DNA of 64,000 nucleotides from Candidatus Melainabacteria bacterium (GTDB lineage Bacteria; Cyanobacteriota; Vampirovibrionia; Gastranaerophilales; Gastranaerophilaceae): NCBI GenBank assembly GCA_003258725.1, contig QHMG01000005.1, positions 124,001 to 188,000 of the forward strand, read 5' to 3'. Shown piece by piece: positions 17,250 to 23,384 of this stretch (position 1 is its first letter; each line of letters starts with the position of its first letter). The notes under the pieces were generated by a model. It saw only the letters and a program-made list of their open reading frames with translations, ran no database searches and was not told where the DNA came from. The position numbers and the translations under genes were made by a program.

Positions 17250-17567
17250 ATGACTGAAGAAAAAAGAACAACAAAAAGATGGTATGACTTAAATCCAACG
17301 GTCTGTATGGCGGTAGGCTTGATGGAGAAAGCCCCAGAGGACAAACAATTGGAATGTGCAGATTTTATTATTGATAAAGTTCAAGGTTATGGCATAAAAA
17401 TAACAGATAATGACTTGAGTGAATTTATAAATGTATTTAGACGTTGGTACGATAAAAATAAACAAATTCATGATGCGCTTGAGTACTTGAAAATGTCACC
17501 AACAGATGTGCAAGTCGGAATTTGCTTAGACTTGATAGAAAAACTAGAAAATTCAGAAGAAAAATAA
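17250..17567 (+). CDS. Orphan helical protein, 105 aa
   Basis: Not recognised. It is mostly helical and charged, with several Trp and Tyr (RWYDLNP, FRRWYDKN) and no export signal. CGAGGT lies about 6 bases upstream of the ATG. Codon use matches nearby genes. It is followed directly by the tRNA-Arg repeat region. Confidence 0.72.
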   Translation: MTEEKRTTKRWYDLNPTVCMAVGLMEKAPEDKQLECADFIIDKVQGYGIKITDNDLSEFINVFRRWYDKNKQIHDALEYLKMSPTDVQVGICLDLIEKLENSEEK

Positions 17568-17585
17568 AGATTTATTGAGTAATTT

Positions 17586-17686
17586 GCGTAGAAACAATAA
17601 AATAGAATATAAATAAAATGCCTCTGTAGCTCACAAGGTGAGCGCAAGCGAAACCTCAGCAGCTTGTCTGCAATAAAGCCAGCTGA
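17586..17686 (+). repeat. 101-bp unit with truncated tRNA-Arg copy and structured insert (copy E1)
   Basis: Bases 17586-17633 are repeated at 17687-17734 with two mismatches, covering the tRNA leader and the first 14 bases of tRNA-Arg(CCT). After the tRNA fragment comes a 53-base segment able to form GCTCAC/GTGAGC, a GNRA-capped stem (AGGTgaGC-GCAA-GCgaaACCT) and GCAG-CTTGT-CTGC. It ends in CCAGCTGAGC, complementary to the tRNA D-arm. A related unit stands before tRNA-Arg(TCT) at 23168-23267. Confidence 0.8.
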
Positions 17687-17720
17687 GCGTAAAAACAATA
17701 GAATAGAATATAAATAAAAT

Positions 17721-17794
17721 GCCTCTGTAGCTCAGCTGGATAGAGCGCTTCCGTCCTAAGGAAGGCGTCGCACGTTCGAATCGTGTCAGGGGTA
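17721..17794 (+). tRNA. tRNA-Arg (anticodon CCT)
   Basis: A complete cloverleaf: acceptor GCCTCTG with CAGGGGT (two G-U pairs), D-arm GCTC/GAGC, anticodon stem CTTCC/GGAAG with loop GTCCTAA giving anticodon CCT, and T-arm GCACG-TTCGAAT-CGTGT. CCA is not encoded. A truncated 5' copy lies 101 bases upstream and a 3' fragment lies downstream. Confidence 0.95.
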
Positions 17795-17822
17795 TTTTTT
17801 GTGTCCTAAAAAAACAATTCTC

Positions 17823-17897
17823 ACGTGCGACGCCAAATGTGGACAAGCCACGCACGGTCAGTAAACATCCCGTGTCGTTCAAATCGTGTCAGAGTGG
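17823..17897 (+). repeat. Downstream mirror copy with tRNA-Arg 3' fragment (copy F)
   Basis: Begins with a 12-base exact inverted copy of the tRNA segment 17764-17775, continues with AATGTGGACAAGCCAC (identical to 23213-23228), and ends with a 17-base direct copy (one mismatch) of the tRNA T-arm at 17876-17892. The hairpin GTGG-ACAAG-CCAC is the opposite orientation of the hairpin in the upstream unit. Confidence 0.75.
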
Positions 17898-17941
17898 ATT
17901 GTTTAAGTGCTAATTGTTACACAATGTAAATACTCTGATAA

Positions 17942-17997
17942 TGTTACTATTGACAGAAACAAAAACATGTTTTATATTGTTACTATGAACAGTAACA
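17942..17997 (+). promoter_or_regulatory. trpR-trpB promoter with two palindromic operators
   Basis: A near-consensus promoter, TTGACA (17950-17955), 17 bases, TATATT (17973-17978). Two copies of the palindrome TGTTACT-N6-AGTAACA lie at 17942-17961 (one mismatch) and 17978-17997 (perfect), 36 bp apart. They cover the -35 box and the -10/start region. The second overlaps the ATG at 17985. The layout predicts autorepression by the TrpR-type product. Confidence 0.75.
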
Positions 17998-18284
17998 TTA
18001 GAGAAATTACAAATTTTATATTGAAACTTCGTTCAAGAGAAGAACTTATGGCATTTTTAAAGGAAATGCTTTCTGAATCTGAAATTGCGACTTTGTCAAA
18101 ACGATGGCGTATCCTGTCAATGTTGGCAGAAGGCAGAACTCAACGAGACATTGTAAAAGAGCTTAATGTGTCTCTTTGCAAGGTTACTCGTGGTTCTAAA
18201 ATTCTTAAGGATAAAAATTCGGTTATTACAAAGTATTTTATGGAGGATTCTAAAAATGGAAACACAAACAATCACAAACACTAA
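17985..18284 (+). CDS. trpR: TrpR-family repressor
   Basis: A 99-residue Trp-repressor-like protein. [23 protein letters not shown] and the helix-turn-helix [24 protein letters not shown] align with E. coli TrpR. Arg42 and Arg69 correspond to the residues that hold tryptophan (Arg54 and Arg84). The open frame extends back to 17907, but I choose this ATG because it is 6 bases after the -10 box and the family match starts here; that makes the mRNA leaderless. The end overlaps trpB by 29 bases, so repressor and enzyme form one unit. Confidence 0.85.
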   Translation: MNSNIREITNFILKLRSREELMAFLKEMLSESEIATLSKRWRILSMLAEGRTQRDIVKELNVSLCKVTRGSKILKDKNSVITKYFMEDSKNGNTNNHKH

Positions 18285-19464
18285 TATTTTACCTAATGAA
18301 GAAGGCTTTTTCGGTAATTACGGCGGACAATTTTTACCAGAAGGATTGAAGGCAGAATTTCAAAAAATTACTGAATGTTTTGAAAAATTAAAAAATGATG
18401 TTCTTTTTAACAAAGAGTTAAATGATTTGTTGAATTATTATGTAGGTCGTCCAAGTCCTGTGTATTTTGCAAAGAACTTGTCAGAAAAATATGGCGCAGA
18501 AATTTATTTAAAGCGTGAAGATTTGAACCATACAGGTGCACACAAGATTAATCATTGCTTAGGTGAAGCGTTACTTGCAAAAAAAATGGGCAAGAAAAAG
18601 ATTATTGCTGAAACAGGAGCAGGACAACATGGTGTTGCAACAGCAACAGCCGCAGCACTTTTAGGACTTGAGTGTGATATTTACATGGGTGAAGTAGATA
18701 TTCAAAAAGCAAGACCAAATGTAGAAAAAATGAAAATTTTAGGTGCTAATGTTGTTTCTGTAAAAAGCGGAACAATGACCTTGAAAGAAGCAGTTGACGA
18801 AGCTTTTATTGCTTATTCAAAAGAATATGAAACAGCTCTTTATGCAATCGGTTCAGTTGTTGGACCTCACCCATTTCCAATGATTGTGGAACATTTTCAA
18901 ACTGTTGTTGGCAAAGAGGCACATAGACAAATACTTGAAATGACAGGAGATATGCCAAATCACGTGGTTGCCTGTGTTGGCGGTGGCTCAAATTCAATCG
19001 GTATTTTTAACGGATTTTTAAACGAAGATTCTGTAAAAATTTATGGTGTTGAACCAATGGGTAAAGGTGAAAAGTTAGGCGAAAATGCAGCAAGCATTAC
19101 CTATGGTAAGGAAGGCATTTTACACGGCTTTAAGTGTTTGTTGTTGCAAGACGAAGAAGGAAACCCAGCAAATGCATACTCTGTCGCAAGCGGTTTAGAT
19201 TATCCTGGAGTTGGTCCAAAACACTGTTTCTTGCACGATTCAGGACGTGTAAACTATGTGACTGTAAACGATAAAGAGGCTGTTTCTGCATTTTACGAAC
19301 TTTCTCGATTAGAGGGAATTATTCCAGCGTTGGAAAGCTCTCATGCGGTTGCTTATGCAATAAAATTAGCTCAAACAAATCCAAACGAAAAAATTCTTGT
19401 AAACCTTTCTGGCAGAGGTGATAAAGATATAGCGTTCGTGTTAGAGAAATATCCGCTAAAATAA
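18256..19464 (+). CDS. trpB: Tryptophan synthase beta chain
   Basis: PLP enzyme joining indole and L-serine to tryptophan. [22 protein letters not shown] carries the PLP lysine (Lys97), and [19 protein letters not shown] and [11 protein letters not shown] are the catalytic and phosphate-binding motifs of the TrpB1 type. Length 402 is normal. The ATG with GGAGG 9 bases upstream lies inside trpR. trpA is absent and a terminator follows directly, so this copy probably works on imported indole, as in the chlamydial trpRBA type of salvage; another trp locus elsewhere cannot be excluded. Confidence 0.94.
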   Translation: METQTITNTNILPNEEGFFGNYGGQFLPEGLKAEFQKITECFEKLKNDVLFNKELNDLLNYYVGRPSPVYFAKNLSEKYGAEIYLKREDLNHTGAHKINHCLGEALLAKKMGKKKIIAETGAGQHGVATATAAALLGLECDIYMGEVDIQKARPNVEKMKILGANVVSVKSGTMTLKEAVDEAFIAYSKEYETALYAIGSVVGPHPFPMIVEHFQTVVGKEAHRQILEMTGDMPNHVVACVGGGSNSIGIFNGFLNEDSVKIYGVEPMGKGEKLGENAASITYGKEGILHGFKCLLLQDEEGNPANAYSVASGLDYPGVGPKHCFLHDSGRVNYVTVNDKEAVSAFYELSRLEGIIPALESSHAVAYAIKLAQTNPNEKILVNLSGRGDKDIAFVLEKYPLK

Positions 19465-19484
19465 AAATGTTTTAATAGTAAAAT

Positions 19485-19506
19485 GAGGGGAAAGAAATTT
19501 CTCCTC
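19485..19506 (+). terminator. trpB terminator
   Basis: A 9-bp stem (GAGGGGAAA with TTTCTCCTC, one G-U) with a GAAA loop and a run of T. Confidence 0.85.
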
Positions 19507-19529
19507 TTTTTTGTAATATTGTTTTAAAT

Positions 19530-21131
19530 TTAAGAAAACTCAATTTTCACAAGTTGGTTCAATAGCTCTTGTAGAGAAGATTTGTTTTTGTTTAACCAAG
19601 TGCTAAATTCATTGTTGTTTTTCATTGATGTAGAAATATGATTGTTTAATTGAGCGACTATTTCTTTTTGTGTTTTGTTATCTAATTTACCACTACTTTT
19701 TTCGCTTGTTAAATAAGTCATCGCCTTTGCTACAATAACCATTGAGTTTTCCAAATCTTTTTGGCTAAAGCCAGTATCTTTTTCTTTTTTTAGTCCCACC
19801 ATATTTTTAACAACGGCTTTAACAATTTCTTCAACGCCATAAGCTGGAAGTTTTACACCTTCTTTGCTAATAATTTCATCAACGACAAATTTTACAAGTT
19901 TTGAACCGAAATTGTCGAAAGATGTTTTTCCGCCTAAAATTTTTGTGGCAACGTCACTGGCATATTTTATTACGATAATTCTATTAACGATACCGCTTGC
20001 TCCGCTCAAACCTGCGTTTACAACGATTGACTTTATGTCTAAATCTCTGTCGACTGTTTTTGTTTTGGTGTCTGCAATGTCGAAGGCAATAGATTTTCCG
20101 GCGCTATATAGACAACTTCCAAAAACAGAGCCTGGACCAAGAGTGTTTAAAACTACGTTTGCAACAAATTCGACACAAGCTGCTCCTGTTTTTTGAGACG
20201 AGTTGTATTTGTCAACTCTTTTAATGATATCGTTTTTAGTACCAAAGGCTTTTTCATAAGACTTGTCACTATCTGCTTTAATTTGCGCTAAGGTTTGACC
20301 TTTCAAACTCTTTTGTGCTGTAGCTTTAGAAGATTCAACTATAAAGCTAGACAAATATCCATACATTTTGTATTTGTCTTCCTTGCTTGCCTTTTCACAG
20401 TCTAAGCCGTTTGATGATAGAATTACGTCTAAAACTTTTTTATCACCCAAAATTTCGACTAAAGAGTTTTCCATTTTTTCAAAAATTTCGTCTTTAGTGG
20501 TTGTGTAGTTATAGGTTGGAATACTGCCTGTTTGGGCATAAGGGTTTATTCTAGTTTCAGTGTAATCTTGTAATTTTCCAGAATTTTTGTTATATATATC
20601 TATGTTTTTTGATAATTTTTCTTCGGTGTATTTTGCTATGCAACTTGAAGTTAAGGCTGTTTCAAGTTGTTGTGATTTTTTGTTGTAACGAACAATGTTT
20701 GAAGGGTTGTAATCTACCTCAAACATCTCTTTGAACTTGTCTTTGAAGGAATCAGTTTTGATAGATGCATCAAGCTCTGTTACTTGTTTTTTGTAGGTGT
20801 CAATGTCAGCTTGAACAAGTACGGCTCTATTTTTAGAGTTCCAAAGAATACTGATTGCATCAGCTGTTTTGCCAGACCAACCTTCAGTTGCAAGTTGCTT
20901 GTCTAAAGAGTCTTGGGCAGTTTGTGCGGTTTTGTTTAAGTCCTCGGTGAGTTTTTTGTATTCTTTTAATCGGTTAGATTTTCCTGTGAAACTAATAGGA
21001 GAGGTCGCAAAATCAGAGCGCTCAAAAGTATCTGGTTTTTGATCTATATTTGCGTATCGAAAACTATTGATAGAATTATATTGAGTTTTTGCAGGTTTAA
21101 CTACGTTTTTTAAACCTATTAAATTAATCAC
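19530..21131 (-). CDS. Tagged helical orphan protein, 533 aa
   Basis: Not recognised. The N-terminus holds QKPDTFER (31-38) and ISFTGK (46-51), both also found in the unrelated zincin at 27130. Then come long helices and coiled-coil stretches (50-180), and a glycine-rich, fairly hydrophobic segment near 325-420 (ANVVLNTLGPGSVFGSCLYSAGKSIAFD) that might insert in a membrane. There is no Sec signal. The pattern, a short tag, coiled coils and a hydrophobic patch, is like that of pore-forming or host-directed effectors, but this is speculative. Confidence 0.72.
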   Translation of the reverse strand: MINLIGLKNVVKPAKTQYNSINSFRYANIDQKPDTFERSDFATSPISFTGKSNRLKEYKKLTEDLNKTAQTAQDSLDKQLATEGWSGKTADAISILWNSKNRAVLVQADIDTYKKQVTELDASIKTDSFKDKFKEMFEVDYNPSNIVRYNKKSQQLETALTSSCIAKYTEEKLSKNIDIYNKNSGKLQDYTETRINPYAQTGSIPTYNYTTTKDEIFEKMENSLVEILGDKKVLDVILSSNGLDCEKASKEDKYKMYGYLSSFIVESSKATAQKSLKGQTLAQIKADSDKSYEKAFGTKNDIIKRVDKYNSSQKTGAACVEFVANVVLNTLGPGSVFGSCLYSAGKSIAFDIADTKTKTVDRDLDIKSIVVNAGLSGASGIVNRIIVIKYASDVATKILGGKTSFDNFGSKLVKFVVDEIISKEGVKLPAYGVEEIVKAVVKNMVGLKKEKDTGFSQKDLENSMVIVAKAMTYLTSEKSSGKLDNKTQKEIVAQLNNHISTSMKNNNEFSTWLNKNKSSLQELLNQLVKIEFS

Positions 21132-21314
21132 AGTATTCCCTAATTTAAACTAACCTATAATGATAAACTCAAAGCGTAGAAGAAAATTGACATGTTTTTT
21201 GCAAATATGTCTGAAACTTAACAAAGCCATGCTTTTTGCTAAAAAAATACGAATTTTGACGGATTTATTTGAATTTGCCATGTGTAACAATGAAATTGTA
21301 GGAGAGGAGACAAA

Positions 21315-21644
21315 ATGACATCAGGTATAGAATTTAATAAGAGCTATAATTCAAGCTATATAATTTTGCCATTACCAAAAATGAAAGACGAAAACGGAAA
21401 AACGCTAGTCGTTTGTTCTGCGGATAAAGAATTAGATGCAAAAATTAATGCAAAAAATTCAATGAAAAACCTTGACGAACTAAGACAAGCTGATACAGAC
21501 GGTGACGGTGTTTTGTCTTTGGAAGAATTGAGAAATTGTAAAAATAAAACAGAATTTCTCGAAAAATTAGAAATTGCAATGGAAAAATTCAACTCAAATC
21601 CAAGTATGGACTACTCAAAGAGCTTGTTTGAAGATTGGGCATAA
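21315..21644 (+). CDS. EF-hand protein, 109 aa
   Basis: One canonical EF-hand calcium loop (DTDGDGVLSLEE, near residues 56-67) flanked by helices. The N-terminal 35 residues have no known motif and there is no signal peptide. GGAGAGGAG is 6 bases upstream of the ATG. A single EF-hand usually needs a partner or dimer to bind calcium well. The terminator is not obvious; the TolC-type gene follows after 68 bases. Confidence 0.83.
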   Translation: MTSGIEFNKSYNSSYIILPLPKMKDENGKTLVVCSADKELDAKINAKNSMKNLDELRQADTDGDGVLSLEELRNCKNKTEFLEKLEIAMEKFNSNPSMDYSKSLFEDWA

Positions 21645-21712
21645 ATAAAAAGTGAAGTTATTGACAATGTTTGCCTAGCAATATAGACTAATACTGTTGA
21701 GGATAATGCTAT

Positions 21713-22996
21713 ATGCTAAGTATACAAAGAAAAATATTTTTTTTAATAATTTGTATTCAATTTTCTATACAAACATGTTGCGCTATTGTTGAAGATAGTA
21801 ATGCAAACATTACATTAAATTTGAAATCAATAACCTTGAGTAAAGCAATAGAATTAGGAGTTTTAAATAATCCAACATTAAAAGCTGCTCAAGCAAAATT
21901 AGGGATTAGTGATGCTCAAATTTTACAAGCGGGGTTGCTTTCTAATCCTAATATAATTTCAGATAACGGTTTTGCCGAAGATACATTTCGTGTTGGTATT
22001 GAGCAGACAATAGAACTTGGTAATAAGCGTTCTCGCAGAATTAAATTAGCAAAAATGCAAAAAGAAGTTGTTCAGCAAGAAATTATAACTACAATGCTTG
22101 ATGTTCGCTCAAAAGTTCGTTCTTCATATATTCAAACATACAATGCTCAGCAAAAACTTTTAGTATCAAGAGAAATTTTAGAAACAATAACCAACTTAGA
22201 AAAAATTGCAAAAGAACGAGAAAAAGAGGGAAATGTAGAAAATTTAGATATTTTACAAGCTGAAATAACTGTGATAAATGCAAAAAATAATATTCAATCA
22301 GCTAAACTTGAATTAAATGAGGCATTTAACTCTTTATCTGCAAACATAGGAAAGCATTTAAATAGAACTATTGTGCTAGCTCCACCAGATTTGATGAAAG
22401 AATTTAATATTCCAACATCAATGGTAGAAAATGACAAAACCATAAATACATTAATTGAATATGCGTATGCAAATCGTCCAGAAATTAAAGCAATAGAAAA
22501 AAATATTGAAGTTCAAAATCAAAAGTTAAAACTTGCACATTCAAATATAGTACCAGATTTAAAAATGTCTGTTGGTGCTGATTTTGTTACTGGAAATACA
22601 AAAAGAAATAGTACATTTGTAATGGGATCATTAGGTGTGCCTATTTTCAATCGTCAACAAGGTGTTATAAAGGAAGTTAATGCTCAAAAGCTAGTATATG
22701 AAAATGATTTAGATGCAATAAAAATAAAAATAGAACAAGAGGTTAAAAATGCGTATTTCGGTGTAATTGCAAATGCTAAATCATTAAATATCTACGAAAA
22801 AGAATTAATTCCTCATGCTAAAAAGATTGTAAAAAAATCAGAAATAAGTTTTAAAGAAGGAAAAAGTAATATATTAATACCTATAAATTCTCAAGAAGCA
22901 TATATAAATACGCAATATAGATATATTCAGACACTAACTCAATATGAACAGTCTGTGAGTGATTTAGAAAGAGCAATTGGTCTGTACCATAAATAA
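21713..22996 (+). CDS. TolC/CusC-type outer-membrane efflux channel
   Basis: A 427-residue outer-membrane factor with a Sec signal (FFLIICIQFSIQTCCA) and two outer-membrane efflux protein repeats. Typical signatures are AIELGVLNNPTLKAAQAKL at the first helix, the beta-strand segment IEQTIELGNKR and, in the second repeat, the matching YAYANRPEIKAIEKNI. The cysteine pair at the signal end leaves lipidation possible. Its membrane-fusion and pump partners are not in the window. A diderm envelope is implied. Confidence 0.9.
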   Translation: MLSIQRKIFFLIICIQFSIQTCCAIVEDSNANITLNLKSITLSKAIELGVLNNPTLKAAQAKLGISDAQILQAGLLSNPNIISDNGFAEDTFRVGIEQTIELGNKRSRRIKLAKMQKEVVQQEIITTMLDVRSKVRSSYIQTYNAQQKLLVSREILETITNLEKIAKEREKEGNVENLDILQAEITVINAKNNIQSAKLELNEAFNSLSANIGKHLNRTIVLAPPDLMKEFNIPTSMVENDKTINTLIEYAYANRPEIKAIEKNIEVQNQKLKLAHSNIVPDLKMSVGADFVTGNTKRNSTFVMGSLGVPIFNRQQGVIKEVNAQKLVYENDLDAIKIKIEQEVKNAYFGVIANAKSLNIYEKELIPHAKKIVKKSEISFKEGKSNILIPINSQEAYINTQYRYIQTLTQYEQSVSDLERAIGLYHK

Positions 22997-23058
22997 TGAT
23001 TTTCTAATAATCAATTCTTTCAATTTTAAAACGCATTCTCATCGCTGACAAGCACAAA

Positions 23059-23084
23059 AAAAGGACAACCTTTGGCTATCCTTT
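23059..23084. terminator. Terminator between tolC-like gene and tRNA-Arg(TCT)
   Basis: AAAGGA...TCCTTT stem with two internal mismatches and T/A runs on both sides, shared by the converging units. Confidence 0.75.
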
Positions 23085-23093
23085 TTTATAATT

Positions 23094-23167
23094 TACGCCT
23101 GGCGCGATTCGAACGCGCGACCCTCTGCTTAGAAGGCAGATGCTCTATCCAGCTGAGCTACAGACGC
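23094..23167 (-). tRNA. tRNA-Arg (anticodon TCT)
   Basis: Minus strand, 74 bases. Acceptor GCGTCTG with CAGGCGT, D-arm GCTC/GAGC, anticodon stem TCTGC/GCAGA with loop CTTCTAA giving TCT, and T-arm GCGCG-TTCGAAT-CGCGC. CCA is not encoded. It has the same length as tRNA-Arg(CCT), and its upstream flank repeats its own first 14 bases. Confidence 0.96.
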
Positions 23168-23267
23168 ATGTTTTGTTTTCTATTTAATTTTTGTTACGCT
23201 CAGCTGGCTTTTAATGTGGACAAGCCACTGAGGTTTCGCTTTCGCTCACCTAGTGAGCTACAGACGC
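23168..23267 (-). repeat. 100-bp unit upstream of tRNA-Arg(TCT) (copy E2)
   Basis: On the minus strand this starts with the first 14 bases of the adjacent tRNA (GCGTCTGTAGCTCA). It then runs through CTAGGTGAGCGAAAGCG, GTGG-CTTGT-CCAC and CCAGCTGAGC before an A/T leader and the complete tRNA. It aligns base by base with the unit at 17620-17720. The stem that is GCAG/CTGC there is GTGG/CCAC here, and the tetraloop GCAA there is GAAA here. Confidence 0.8.
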
Positions 23268-23384
23268 ATAATTCATATTGAATTTTCTTATGTGTTAATT
23301 CTACCACACAAAATTTTTCTGTGCAAGTATAAAATTTTTAGGGTATAATTTTTATATAATTTGTTAGTATTTAGAGGAATTTTT

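Noticed and set aside
17634..17686. Group I or II self-splicing intron inside tRNA-Arg
   Set aside because: The insert is only about 53 bases, has no intron core, and a complete tRNA gene follows it.
17631..17882. Open frame antisense to tRNA-Arg(CCT) and its repeats
   Set aside because: Its product is dictated by tRNA and repeat sequence (a similar string appears at 23072-23281 for the other tRNA); no start site.
19864..20196. Plus-strand open frame of 110 codons
   Set aside because: It is antisense to the tagged helical protein and has no ribosome binding site.
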